From contig JALVEW010000010.1 of NCBI GenBank assembly GCA_027030425.1, positions 1 through 48,079 on the forward strand: a DNA stretch of 48,079 bases. The letters run 5' to 3'. The first letter of the stretch is position 1; every line of letters begins with the position of its first letter. A program made the position numbers and the translations under genes. Source of the DNA: Sedimenticola sp. Its GTDB lineage: Bacteria; Pseudomonadota; Gammaproteobacteria; Chromatiales; Chromatiaceae. The notes under the pieces are model-generated. The model saw nothing but the letters and a program-made list of their open reading frames with translations, was not told where the DNA came from and searched no databases. Shown piece by piece: positions 1 to 8,516 of the stretch.

Positions 1-8
1 TTTTGCCG

Positions 9-209
9 ATGCGTCGTTTTTTCTTTTTGCTGCTCCTGCTCCCGGCCATGGCGTTCGCCACAAGCGCGCCCGGGAACACCGATGACCGGATCGTGTCTTC
101 CTGGCAGGTCGACCATCCGGTGGCCACCGGCATGCTGTCCGCGCTCGCCCTGGGGGTTTGGCCTGCGCGTTTTGGGAGCGATGCGGTGGAAAAATCCGTC
201 ACCCTCGCA
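9..209 (+). pseudogene. Possible truncated start of an exported protein
   Basis: From the ATG at 9 the frame encodes a textbook Sec signal peptide: an Arg pair, a run of Phe and Leu, then an Ala-rich cleavage region ending AMAFA. About 45 further residues follow before the frame runs into the 3' end of the antisense TumA-like gene. The frame stays open to 353, but that part is only the antitoxin read backwards. The simplest reading is a secreted-protein gene cut by insertion of the toxin-antitoxin module. I do not recognise the product. The window edge prevents seeing the promoter. Confidence 0.3.
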
Positions 210-590
210 TCAGGCCGCCTGTTCCTGCTCTGCCAAGGGTTGTGGCGAAATGATGATTTGAAAATCCGTGTTCCTGACTACCGGCCTTACCCGCCGGCCA
301 TTCTTATGCAACTCCACCAGCCCATAGTGGGACAGGGTATGCAAGGTGCGTGAAAGATTGCTCGCATGGCGTCCGGTCATCCTTGCCAGTTCCGCAATGG
401 CACTTGGTTTTTTCTCCTGGATGATCCGCAACAGAGCCTGGTTGTCGTCGCTGAGCACCTCGGCCAGGGAGCGCATGGAGGCAAACCAGATTTTCGGTTC
501 GTTTCTTTGGGGCTTGTAACGGCCGCTGGCAATGGCCAGCATCCGTTCGCGGATTTTGTGCTGTGGCATGACGCCAATGAGAACCTTCAT
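210..590 (-). CDS. TumA-like HTH antitoxin and regulator
   Basis: A 126-residue protein with a winged-helix segment at about residues 55-105: an ALLRIIQ-type helix, then SAIAELARMTGRHASNLSRTL as helix-turn-helix, then a wing ending in GLVELHKNGRR. This matches the MarR/HVO_A0114-like HTH proteins that partner TumE toxins. Its start codon overlaps the toxin stop by 4 bp (ATGA), so translation is probably coupled. In such pairs the antitoxin neutralises the toxin and represses the shared promoter. A 15-bp palindrome at 957-971, just upstream of the toxin, is the likely operator. The family assignment comes from fold and partner, not from an alignment. Confidence 0.7.
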   Translation of the reverse strand: MKVLIGVMPQHKIRERMLAIASGRYKPQRNEPKIWFASMRSLAEVLSDDNQALLRIIQEKKPSAIAELARMTGRHASNLSRTLHTLSHYGLVELHKNGRRVRPVVRNTDFQIIISPQPLAEQEQAA

Positions 591-946
591 TTCTGCAGCT
601 CCTTCAGAACCTGGTCAACCTCTTTGAAAAAATCTTCCATGAGTTGATAGGCGTTTTGAAAATGATAGGGCACACCCTTGTCTCTTGAATGACGGTGCCG
701 GTGATCATAAGGCAAACGGTTACCCGCGTATTTGAATTTCTTCGGCGGCTTGACGGCATGAGCATTGTCATAGCCCATCAAGCGGATTCCCGAAGGCGCA
801 TGCAGGCTCAGGGAGTAGCGGATGCCATGGGGGATGCCTGGGGTTTCCGGCACCCTCCAGGCATCAATCTTTATCCAGTAGCCATCGCCTTGATCGATAA
901 TGACGCCGTTCAGTTCAAGTAAATTGCTTATGCCATCCCTGTGCAT
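587..946 (-). CDS. TumE-family toxin (putative RNase)
   Basis: About 119 residues beginning MHRDGISNLLELNG. The order is a short beta region with an IDQGDGYWIKIDAWRV segment, then GIRYSLSLHAPSGIRLMGYDNAHAVK, then a basic and His-rich KFKYAGNRLPYDHRHRH stretch and a C-terminal helix. This is the pattern of the DUF6516/TumE toxins, which act as RNases in toxin-antitoxin pairs. The ATG at 946 is preferred to the in-frame TTG at 952, because the TTG start adds only two residues. The toxin precedes the antitoxin, as expected for tumE-tumA. The small module, next to a truncated secreted-protein start, looks like an acquired accessory locus. Confidence 0.7.
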   Translation of the reverse strand: MHRDGISNLLELNGVIIDQGDGYWIKIDAWRVPETPGIPHGIRYSLSLHAPSGIRLMGYDNAHAVKPPKKFKYAGNRLPYDHRHRHSRDKGVPYHFQNAYQLMEDFFKEVDQVLKELQK

Positions 947-956
947 GACCAAATAC

Positions 957-971
957 TATCATCAGATGATA
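957..971. promoter_or_regulatory. Candidate TumA operator palindrome
   Basis: TATCATC A GATGATA is a perfect 15-bp dyad. It is centred at 964, about 18 nt upstream of the toxin ATG on the minus strand, in an AT-rich stretch where the promoter should lie. Its position suggests autorepression by the TumA-like HTH protein. This is inference from symmetry and location. Confidence 0.5.
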
Positions 972-994
972 ATAAATGAAAATTGCAACCCCAA

Positions 995-1060
995 GGGTCG
1001 GAGTCAAATCACCCCAAGCTGTTGAAATTGCACGACATCACCTGGTTTGACTCCGACCCC
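995..1060. repeat. Palindromic-arm repeat, short subfamily (66 bp)
   Basis: The left arm GGGTCGGAGTCAAA (995-1008) pairs perfectly with the right arm TTTGACTCCGACCC (1046-1059). The interior is about 37 bp. It lies between the toxin-antitoxin locus and dnaE. Read in the opposite orientation, its interior is about 65% identical to that of the element at 14580-14646, so the two form a diverged subfamily of the GGGGTCGGAGTC elements found across this window. Confidence 0.85.
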
Positions 1061-1095
1061 TTGCCCAGACCCCTTACGCCCACCCCTTTCCCTCT

Positions 1096-1103
1096 GACAT
1101 AAT
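1096..1103 (+). promoter_or_regulatory. Candidate extended -10 of dnaE
   Basis: TGACATAAT at 1095-1103 resembles an extended -10 (TGnTATAAT). It ends only 6 nt before the dnaE ATG at 1110, and no Shine-Dalgarno sequence is visible in the C-rich gap. If it is used, transcription would begin at or next to the start codon and give a leaderless mRNA. Transcription could instead begin upstream. Confidence 0.3.
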
Positions 1104-1109
1104 CCCCCC

Positions 1110-4100
1110 ATGGAACCCCGCTTCGTACACCTGCACCTGCACACCGAATACTCCATGGTGGACAGCGTGGTGCGTATTCCCGGCCTGGTTTCGGCTCTCA
1201 AGGAGCAGGGGGACGCCGCGGTGGCGGTGACGGATCAGTTCAATCTGTTTTCCCTGGTGAAGTTCTACCGCGCTACTACAGGCGCGGGCATCAAGCCCAT
1301 CTTCGGCGTGGATCTGCATCTGCGCAATCCCGAAAACCTCAATCAGCCGGACCGCCTCATTCTCCTGGCGCGCAACGACACGGGGTATCGCAACCTGCGC
1401 GAGCTGGTATCCCGGGGCTACCAGGAAGGGCAGCATCTGGGGCGTCCCATGCTGGAGCGGGACTGGCTGACCAGGGAGAGCTGTGAGGGGCTCATTGCCC
1501 TGTCCGGCGCCCGGGACGGCGATGTGGGGCGGGCCCTGCTGGCGGGCAATGAGGCGCTGGCGGAGGAATTGCTGGAACACTGGCTGGCCCTGTTCGGCGA
1601 CGGTTATTACCTGCAGCTGGTGCGCACGGGCCGTCCCGACGAGGAAGACTGCCTGCACCTGAGCGTGGAGCTGGCGGCCCGCCGTCAGGTTCCCGTGGTG
1701 GCCACCAATGAAGTCTGTTTCCTGAAGGAAGAAGATTTTCAGGCCCATGAGGTGAGGGTGTGCATCAACCAGGGGCGCACCCTGGACGATCCCCGCCGGC
1801 CCCGGGACTATTCTCCCCAGCAGTACCTGCGCAGCGCCGAGGAGATGGCGGAACTCTTCGCCGATATCCCCGAGGCCCTGGAAAACAGCGTGGAGATCGC
1901 CCGCCGCTGCAACGTGACCATGCGCTTCGGCGAGAACTTCCTGCCGGATTTCCCAGTGCCGGAAGGTCTGACCATGGATGAGTTCTTCCGCCAGCTGGCC
2001 CGGCAGGGACTGGAGGAACGCCTGGACCGCATCCTGGACCGGAACGCTCCGGATTTCGAGGAGAAGCGCAAGCCCTATGACGAGCGCCTGCAGACCGAGC
2101 TGGACGTCATCATCGAGATGGGCTTCCCCGGCTACTTCCTCATCGTGGCGGACTTCATCCAGTGGGCCAAGGACAATGACATTCCCGTGGGGCCGGGGCG
2201 AGGTTCAGGCGCGGGCTCCCTGGTGGCCTACGCCCTGAAGATCACCGATCTCGACCCCCTGGCCCTGGAGCTGCTGTTCGAGCGTTTCCTCAATCCCGAG
2301 CGGGTTTCCATGCCGGATTTCGACATCGACTTCTGCATGGACCGCCGCGATGATGTCATCGAGTATGTGGCGCGGAAATACGGGCGGGAAGCGGTGTCCC
2401 AGATCATCACCTACGGCTCCATGGCTGCCAAGGCCGTGGTGCGTGACGTGGGCCGGGTGCTGGGCCATCCCTACGGCTTCACCGACCGGGTGGCGAAAAT
2501 GGTGCCCTTCGATCTGGGCATCACCCTGAGCAAGGCTCTGGAGGAGAGCGAGGAGCTGAAACAGGCCTATGATACGGACGAGGAAGTCACCCAGCTCATC
2601 GACATGGCCCTGCAGCTGGAGGGCCTGACCCGCAATGCCGGCAAGCACGCCGGGGGCGTGGTCATCGCCCCCGGCAAGCTCACGGACTTCACCGCCCTGT
2701 ACTGTGACGCCGACGGCGGCAACCTGGTGACCCAGTTCGACAAGAACGATGTGGAGGCTGTGGGCCTGGTGAAGTTCGACTTCCTGGGCCTGCGCACCCT
2801 GACCATCATCGACTGGGCCCTGAAGACCATCAACCGCCAGCGCCGGGAGCAGGGGCTGGAGCCCGTAGACATCAACGCCATTCCCATGGACGACCCCGAG
2901 TCCTTCGCCCTGCTCAAGTCGGGGGCCACCACGGCGGTGTTCCAGCTTGAATCCCATGGCATGAAGGAGCTGATTCGCAAGCTGCGCCCGGACAATTTCG
3001 ACGAGATCACCGCCCTGGTGGCCCTGTACCGTCCCGGCCCTCTGGGCACGGGCATGGTGGACGATTTCATCGCCTGCAAGCATGGCCAGAAACAGGCCGA
3101 ATATCCCCATCCCAAGCTGGAGCCCATACTCAAGCCCACCTATGGCGTGATTCTCTACCAGGAACAGGTCATGCAGATCGCCCAGGTGCTGGCGGGCTAT
3201 TCCCTGGGGGGCGCGGACCTGCTGCGCCGGGCCATGGGCAAGAAAAAACCCGAGGAAATGGAAAAGCAGGGGGAAATCTTCCGCAAGGGCGCCGTGGAGC
3301 GGGGCGTGGATGAGGCCCTGGCCACGCGCATCTTCGATCTCATGGCGCACTTTGCCGGTTACGGCTTCAACAAGTCCCATTCCGCGGCCTATGCCCTGGT
3401 GTCCTACCAGACCCTGTGGCTCAAGACCCATTATCCCGCGGCCTTCATGGCGGCGGTGCTCTCCGCGGACATGGACAACACGGACAAGGTGGTGCATCTC
3501 ATCGAGGAATGCCGGGAGATGGAACTGGAGGTACTGCCGCCCCGGGTGAACCGCTCCCAGTACATGTTCAACGCCGAGGGCGACAAGACCGTCATCTACG
3601 GCCTCGGGGCCATCAAGGGGGTGGGGGAGTCGGCCATCGAGGGCATCATTGCCGCCCGGGAAGAAGGCGGGGCATTCAAGGATCTGTTCGATTTCTGCCG
3701 GCGCATCGACCTGCGCAAATGCAACCGCCGGGTGCTGGAATCCCTGATCCGCGCCGGGGCCCTGGACGAGCTGGGCAGCAACCGCGCCACCCTCATGGTG
3801 CAGCTGCCCCTGGCCCTGAAGATGGCGGAACAGCATCATGCCCTGGAGGCGGCGGGGCAGACGGATCTGTTCGGCATGAGTGAACCCGAGGCGCCGCCGG
3901 CCATGGGCATCATTCCCGACGACGTGGAGGACTGGAGCGACGAGCAGCGCCTGCGGGGGGAGAAGGAAACCCTGGGCCTGTTTCTCACCGGCCATCCCAT
4001 CGACTTCTACGAGGCGGAGCTGAAGGGCTTTGCCACGCGCATCGGCGATTTGTCCCTGGACGAGAACCAGAAGGGCTATGGCCGGGGCAAGGATGTCACC

Positions 4101-4646
4101 GTGGCCGGGCTGGTCATGGAAGTGAACAAGCGCAGCACCCAGCGGGGCATGATGGCTTCGGTGCTGCTGGACGACAAGAGCGGGCGCATCGAGCTGACCC
4201 TGTTCAACGAGGCCTTCGAAACCTGCCGGGATCTGCTGGTGGTGGACAGGGTGCTGGTGGTGCAGGGCAAGCTGGTGCATGACGAGTACCGGGGCGGCCT
4301 GGGCCTGCGCGCCAATGAAGTGAGCAGTTTCGAGGACTACCGGGAGAGCCGCCTGGCGGCCCTGGATCTGGTGCTGGACGAGCAGTTCATCCGCGGCCAA
4401 AAATGGACGGCGGTGGATTTGCGCGACCGGCTCCGTGAGCTGCTGGCCGATGCCCGGGGCGGCAGCGTCCCCGTGGCTGTGCGCTACCGCCGCGCCGGGG
4501 CCACGGCCCTCATCCGCCTGGGAGATGACTGGCGCATTAAACCCACGGATGAGCTGCTGCGCCGCCTGTACCGCTTTCTGGGCGAAGGCGGCGTGGTGCT
4601 GCATTTTGGCAATTTCGTTCAGGAACAGGCGGCAATTGGGGTATGA
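1110..4646 (+). CDS. dnaE: DNA polymerase III alpha subunit
   Basis: Replicative polymerase of 1178 residues, close to the E. coli length. It starts MEPRFVHLHLHTEYSMVDS, the N-terminal PHP domain. The catalytic Asp pair of the PDFDIDF motif is D403/D405, and the third catalytic Asp is D557 in KFDFLGL, each shifted by two from E. coli D401/D403/D555. A clamp-binding motif QTDLF occurs at 917-921. The helix-hairpin-helix and OB-fold regions follow, ending around 4640. The protein forms the Pol III core with epsilon and theta. No intein or break is present. accA follows 32 bp downstream, the common gammaproteobacterial order. Confidence 0.98.
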   Translation: MEPRFVHLHLHTEYSMVDSVVRIPGLVSALKEQGDAAVAVTDQFNLFSLVKFYRATTGAGIKPIFGVDLHLRNPENLNQPDRLILLARNDTGYRNLRELVSRGYQEGQHLGRPMLERDWLTRESCEGLIALSGARDGDVGRALLAGNEALAEELLEHWLALFGDGYYLQLVRTGRPDEEDCLHLSVELAARRQVPVVATNEVCFLKEEDFQAHEVRVCINQGRTLDDPRRPRDYSPQQYLRSAEEMAELFADIPEALENSVEIARRCNVTMRFGENFLPDFPVPEGLTMDEFFRQLARQGLEERLDRILDRNAPDFEEKRKPYDERLQTELDVIIEMGFPGYFLIVADFIQWAKDNDIPVGPGRGSGAGSLVAYALKITDLDPLALELLFERFLNPERVSMPDFDIDFCMDRRDDVIEYVARKYGREAVSQIITYGSMAAKAVVRDVGRVLGHPYGFTDRVAKMVPFDLGITLSKALEESEELKQAYDTDEEVTQLIDMALQLEGLTRNAGKHAGGVVIAPGKLTDFTALYCDADGGNLVTQFDKNDVEAVGLVKFDFLGLRTLTIIDWALKTINRQRREQGLEPVDINAIPMDDPESFALLKSGATTAVFQLESHGMKELIRKLRPDNFDEITALVALYRPGPLGTGMVDDFIACKHGQKQAEYPHPKLEPILKPTYGVILYQEQVMQIAQVLAGYSLGGADLLRRAMGKKKPEEMEKQGEIFRKGAVERGVDEALATRIFDLMAHFAGYGFNKSHSAAYALVSYQTLWLKTHYPAAFMAAVLSADMDNTDKVVHLIEECREMELEVLPPRVNRSQYMFNAEGDKTVIYGLGAIKGVGESAIEGIIAAREEGGAFKDLFDFCRRIDLRKCNRRVLESLIRAGALDELGSNRATLMVQLPLALKMAEQHHALEAAGQTDLFGMSEPEAPPAMGIIPDDVEDWSDEQRLRGEKETLGLFLTGHPIDFYEAELKGFATRIGDLSLDENQKGYGRGKDVTVAGLVMEVNKRSTQRGMMASVLLDDKSGRIELTLFNEAFETCRDLLVVDRVLVVQGKLVHDEYRGGLGLRANEVSSFEDYRESRLAALDLVLDEQFIRGQKWTAVDLRDRLRELLADARGGSVPVAVRYRRAGATALIRLGDDWRIKPTDELLRRLYRFLGEGGVVLHFGNFVQEQAAIGV

Positions 4647-4678
4647 TATGCCTCATCCGAAACCTGTGAGCGGCCTTC

Positions 4679-5635
4679 ATGGATCTCAATTTTCTTGAAT
4701 TCGAACAACCCATTGCCGAACTCGAAGCCAAGATCAGCGAATTGCGTCTGCTGGGCGACGATGCGGAGATCAACATCCAGGAAGAAATCGAACGCCTGGA
4801 AGAGAAGAGCCGCAAGCTTACCGAGTCCCTGTTCTCCTCCCTGAATCCCTGGCAGATCTCCCAGCTGGCGCGCCATCCCCTGCGGCCCTATACCCTGGAT
4901 TACATCGAGCGCATTGTGGACGACTTCGAAGCGCTGCACGGGGACCGCGCCTTTGCCGATGATCAGTCCATCGTTTCCGGCATCGGCCGCCTCGACGGCC
5001 GCCCGGTGATGATTATCGGTCACCAGAAGGGCCGCGATACCAAGGAAAAACTCAAGCGCAACTTCGGCATGCCGCGTCCCGAGGGCTACCGCAAGGCCCT
5101 GCGCATGATGGAGACCGCCGAGCGCTTCAAGCTGCCCATTCTCACTTTTATCGATACCCCGGGCGCCTATCCTGGCATCGACGCCGAGGAGCGGGGCCAG
5201 AGCGAGGCCATCGCCCGCAACCTGCGTGAGATGGCCGGCCTGCGCACCCCCATCGTCGCCACCGTCATTGGTGAAGGCGGCTCCGGCGGCGCCTTGGCCA
5301 TTGGCGTGGCGGACAAGCTGATGATGCTGCAGTACGCCACCTATTCGGTCATTTCTCCTGAGGGCTGCGCCTCGATTCTTTGGAAAAGCGCCGACAAGGC
5401 GCCCCAGGCAGCCGAGGCCATGGCCATCACCTCGGAGAAGCTCAAGGAGCTGGGCCTCATCGACGATATCGTCCCCGAGCCTCTGGGCGGCGCCCACCGC
5501 GATCCCGACGCCATGGCGGACAACCTCAAGCGCTCCCTCATTGCCGCCCTGGATGAACTGCAGGGCAAGCGCGAAGACGCATTGCTCGACAGCCGCTACC
5601 GGCGTCTGATGTCCTACGGAGTGTTCAGCGAGTAG
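4679..5635 (+). CDS. accA: Acetyl-CoA carboxylase carboxyltransferase, alpha subunit
   Basis: 318 residues, full length for the family (E. coli 319). With AccD it transfers carboxyl from carboxybiotin to acetyl-CoA to make malonyl-CoA, the first committed step of fatty-acid synthesis. The start [19 protein letters not shown] is the typical N-terminal helix. Characteristic crotonase-fold segments follow: [14 protein letters not shown], the DTPGAYPG loop and the glycine-rich [12 protein letters not shown]. The stop is 10 bp before tilS, so dnaE, accA and tilS are probably co-transcribed. Confidence 0.98.
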   Translation: MDLNFLEFEQPIAELEAKISELRLLGDDAEINIQEEIERLEEKSRKLTESLFSSLNPWQISQLARHPLRPYTLDYIERIVDDFEALHGDRAFADDQSIVSGIGRLDGRPVMIIGHQKGRDTKEKLKRNFGMPRPEGYRKALRMMETAERFKLPILTFIDTPGAYPGIDAEERGQSEAIARNLREMAGLRTPIVATVIGEGGSGGALAIGVADKLMMLQYATYSVISPEGCASILWKSADKAPQAAEAMAITSEKLKELGLIDDIVPEPLGGAHRDPDAMADNLKRSLIAALDELQGKREDALLDSRYRRLMSYGVFSE

Positions 5636-5645
5636 CGCTGCCGCC

Positions 5646-6956
5646 GTGGCGTTCTCACCAGCCAGCCTGTTATCCACCCTGCGGGCCCTGCCTGTCCCGA
5701 AAACCTACCGCCTGGCCCTGAGCGGGGGGCTGGATTCCGTGGTCCTGCTCCATGCCCTGCATGAAATCGCCCCGGAGCTGCAAGCGCCTTTTCAGGCCAT
5801 GCATGTAAATCACGGCCTCCATGGCGATGCCCTGGAATGGGAAAATTTCTGCGAGGAACTTTGCGCCTCCCTGGACGTGCCCCTGACCAGCCTGCAGCTG
5901 CAACTGGGGCCCGTGTCCGGCCTCAGCCTGGAAGCCCTGGCCCGGGAGGCGCGCTACAGCATCATGGCCGAGGAAATGGCCGAAGGGGAAATGCTGCTGA
6001 CGGCTCATCACGGCGACGACCAAGTGGAGACCTTTCTGCTGCAACTGCTCAGGGGCGCCGGGGTCAGGGGCCTGGCGTCCATGCCGGTGCTGCGGGAATG
6101 GAACGCGGGGTGGCTGGCCCGTCCCCTGCTGGCCTTCAGCCGGGCCGAGCTGGAGGACTGGGCCAGGGCGCGGGGGCTGAACTGGCGGGAGGACCCCAGC
6201 AACCGGGAGACGGACATCCGCCGCAACTATCTGCGCCATGAAGTCATCCCCCTGCTCAAGGAACAGTGGCCCGGCCTGGTGGCCACCACCGGGCGCAGCG
6301 CCGGGCACTGCGCCGAAGCGGCCCGCCTCCTGCGCCAGCTGGCGGAAGACGACCTGGCGCCGCTGCTGGATCCCGCCCGGCCATGGCAGCTGCCCCTGCA
6401 AGGGCTGGCGGCCCTGTCCGCGGAGCGCCAGAAGAACCTCCTGCGTCACTGGATAGGCAGTCATAGCCTGCCCGTGCCCCCTCAGAAGCCCCTGGCCCGT
6501 ATCCTGGGGGAGGTGATTCCCGCGCGGGAAGACGCGCTCCCCCAGGTGGACTGGGAGGGCGGCCAGCTGCGCCGTTACCGCGGGCGGCTGTACCTGATGC
6601 CTTCCCTGCCGCCAGCGCCGGAGGCCACCCTGAGGCTGGACTGGGACGGGCGTGACAGGCTGGCGCTTCCCTCCGGGCTGGGCGGCCTTCGAGCAAGGGA
6701 GGCCGTGCCCTGGCTGCAAGGCGGCGTCACCGTGATGTTCCGCCAGGAGGGCATGAGCTGCCGTCCGGCCGGCCGTCAGGGCGAGCGCAGCTTCAAACGC
6801 CTGTGCCAGGATCTGCACATTCCGCCCTGGCTGCGCCCCCGTCTGCCCCTGCTGGTGCGCGACGGCCGCCTGCTGGCGGTGGCGGACTACTGCCTGTGCG
6901 CGCCCCACTCTGGCGAGATGCCCCTGGCCTGGGAACGCCCCCAATGGCTGTACTGA
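5646..6956 (+). CDS. tilS: tRNA(Ile)-lysidine synthetase
   Basis: 436 residues from a GTG start. The enzyme converts C34 of the CAU-anticodon tRNA-Ile to lysidine with ATP, so that it reads AUA. The PP-loop is SGGLDS at residues 26-31. The ATP-binding N-terminal domain continues through HVNHGLHGDA and TAHHGDDQVETFLL, with the DPSNRETDIRRNYLRHEVIP segment typical of TilS. The C-terminal TilS_C domain ends near GEMPLAWE. The last 13 bp overlap the PqiA-like gene. The GTG is chosen because no ATG precedes the first conserved strand. Confidence 0.97.
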   Translation: MAFSPASLLSTLRALPVPKTYRLALSGGLDSVVLLHALHEIAPELQAPFQAMHVNHGLHGDALEWENFCEELCASLDVPLTSLQLQLGPVSGLSLEALAREARYSIMAEEMAEGEMLLTAHHGDDQVETFLLQLLRGAGVRGLASMPVLREWNAGWLARPLLAFSRAELEDWARARGLNWREDPSNRETDIRRNYLRHEVIPLLKEQWPGLVATTGRSAGHCAEAARLLRQLAEDDLAPLLDPARPWQLPLQGLAALSAERQKNLLRHWIGSHSLPVPPQKPLARILGEVIPAREDALPQVDWEGGQLRRYRGRLYLMPSLPPAPEATLRLDWDGRDRLALPSGLGGLRAREAVPWLQGGVTVMFRQEGMSCRPAGRQGERSFKRLCQDLHIPPWLRPRLPLLVRDGRLLAVADYCLCAPHSGEMPLAWERPQWLY

Positions 6957-7450
6957 ACTTTCACCGCAGCTACGCCGCCCGTCATCCCCTGGCCGGGGTG
7001 CTGGTCAACCTGCTGCTCCTGCTGGCGGCGGCCCTGCTGGCCCTTGGGCTGAAGCTGCCCCTGGTCAGCGTGGAAAAATTCTGGTTCTTCGGCAACAGTG
7101 TGAGCCTGCTTTCCGCCATATCCCAGCTGTGGCAGGGCGGCGAACAGGGCCTGGCGCTGCTCATCGGCGCCTTCAGCCTGCTGTTTCCGGTGCTCAAGCT
7201 GCTGTTGCTGCTGGTCATCTGGAACCTGGAGGACAGCGGCAGTCCCCGTCACAAGATGCATCTCAAATGGCTGGACACCTATGGCAAATGGTCCATGCTG
7301 GATGTCTTCGTGGTGGCCCTGCTGGTGGTCACTCTCAAGCTGGGCATGCTGGCCCATGCTCGGGTGGAGTTTGGCCTGTATGCCTTTGCCGCCAGTGTCG
7401 TCCTCACCATGCTGGTGTCGGCATGGATCAGCCGTTACACGCGGGAGTAA
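6944..7450 (+). CDS. PqiA-like four-helix inner-membrane protein
   Basis: 168 residues with four predicted membrane segments, at about 15-36, 60-75, 88-108 and 138-160. The start MAVLNFHRSYAARHP overlaps the end of tilS by 13 bp. The FWFFGNSVSLLSAISQLWQGGEQGLA and HLKWLDTYGKWSMLDVFVVALL segments are the signature of the paraquat-inducible protein A domain. Canonical PqiA carries two such domains and works with MCE proteins PqiB and PqiC in envelope lipid transport. This is a single-domain version with no MCE neighbour here, so its partner is unknown. Confidence 0.8.
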   Translation: MAVLNFHRSYAARHPLAGVLVNLLLLLAAALLALGLKLPLVSVEKFWFFGNSVSLLSAISQLWQGGEQGLALLIGAFSLLFPVLKLLLLLVIWNLEDSGSPRHKMHLKWLDTYGKWSMLDVFVVALLVVTLKLGMLAHARVEFGLYAFAASVVLTMLVSAWISRYTRE

Positions 7451-7520
7451 TGATCCCGGTCAATGGCGTTCCTGCTGTTCCGGCGCACAATAGGTATGAG
7501 CATCGGAGAGGAGAGCTGCC

Positions 7521-7922
7521 ATGAAAGATCTGGTCTGGGACAATACCCTGAGCGTACAGGTGTCGGAAATCGACGAGGACCACCGCCGGCTGGTGGAACT
7601 ATTCAACCTGCTGGGCCACGCGGTGGAGGAAGATGCTTCGCCGGAATACATCGACGCCCTGCTGGAAGAACTCATTACCTGCACCCAATGGCATTTCCGT
7701 CACGAGGAGCGGCTCATGGTTCAGTATGCCTACGAGGGGCTGGACGAGCACCGCGCGGAACATGATGAACTGGTGCGGAGTGTAAAGGCCCTGCAGGAGC
7801 AGCGCAGGCAGGAAGGCGCGGGGATTTCCACGGAGGATGTGGAATTCCTGGAATACTGGCTCACCGGGCATATCCTGGGGCTGGACATGGACCTGGGAGC
7901 TTTCCTGTCCGAGGTTATGTAG
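7521..7922 (+). CDS. Bacteriohemerythrin (single-domain)
   Basis: 133 residues with the full di-iron ligand set: H21, H58, E62, H77, H81, H117 and D122. These lie in the motifs H...E, HxxxH and HxxxxD spaced as in hemerythrins. It should bind O2 reversibly for storage, delivery or sensing in a microaerophilic cell. The ATG follows an AGGAGAG-type ribosome-binding site. The stop is 6 bp from the stop of the convergent HD-domain gene, with no obvious terminator. No signal peptide is present, so it is cytoplasmic. Confidence 0.95.
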   Translation: MKDLVWDNTLSVQVSEIDEDHRRLVELFNLLGHAVEEDASPEYIDALLEELITCTQWHFRHEERLMVQYAYEGLDEHRAEHDELVRSVKALQEQRRQEGAGISTEDVEFLEYWLTGHILGLDMDLGAFLSEVM

Positions 7923-7928
7923 GAGAGG

Positions 7929-8516
7929 CTAACGCAGCAGCCCGTCGGCGGCGGCCTGTTCAAGTTGTTCTTGCAGCACCTGCCACAGCAGTTCGCTGCC
8001 CAGGGCAATGCGGCTGTTCAGTTCCAGTACCCTGGTTCGGGAGATATTGTTTTCCTTCCAACTGTGTCCGCCGCCGTACAGGTTATGCAGCAGGGGAGGA
8101 ACCCTGTCGATGGCGCGGGCATAGCGGGATTCGGCTGACTCCCCTGCCTCGAATTCCTCCCACAGGGCCAGATATTCCTCGGCCATGTTCCCGGGGAGTA
8201 TTGCCAGCACCCGCATCACCCCCGCCCGTTCTTCCTGGTAGCGGGATTCCGTGTGCTCGGCATAGACGATCTGGTCGCCGGCATCGATCTCGCCCAGGTC
8301 ATGAATGAGCAGCATGCGGATCACCTTGTCGATATCGATATCCTTGTTGGCGAATTCCCGAAGCATCAATGCCGCCAGACACACGTGCCAGCTGTGTTCG
8401 GCGGAATTTTCGTAACGATCCAGGCCCACGGGGCGGGTTTTGCGCAGCACGGCCTTGAGCTTTTCCACCTCCACGATGAAATCCAGAATTTGTGTGATGT
8501 CTTGCAGGGCGTTCAT
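7929..8516 (-). CDS. HD-domain phosphohydrolase (YfbR/HDDC2-like)
   Basis: 195 residues of the HD_3 family. The N-terminal LKAVLRKTRPVGLDRYENSA segment is followed by EHSWHVCLAALML, carrying the first metal His. MLLIHDLGEIDAGD then carries the HD pair, and AIDRVPPLLHNL the last metal Asp. Relatives such as YfbR are 5'-nucleotidases for deoxynucleoside monophosphates, but substrate cannot be read from sequence. The start overlaps the stop of the sulfatase-fold gene by 4 bp (ATGA), so the two are translated together although no shared pathway is evident. Confidence 0.9.
   Translation of the reverse strand: MNALQDITQILDFIVEVEKLKAVLRKTRPVGLDRYENSAEHSWHVCLAALMLREFANKDIDIDKVIRMLLIHDLGEIDAGDQIVYAEHTESRYQEERAGVMRVLAILPGNMAEEYLALWEEFEAGESAESRYARAIDRVPPLLHNLYGGGHSWKENNISRTRVLELNSRIALGSELLWQVLQEQLEQAAADGLLR

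Noticed and set aside
2205-4604. Long open frame of 799 codons on the minus strand opposite dnaE
   Set aside because: It is the complement of a conserved, GC-rich polymerase gene and shows only low-complexity Gln/His/Leu-type sequence. No ribosome-binding site or family match.
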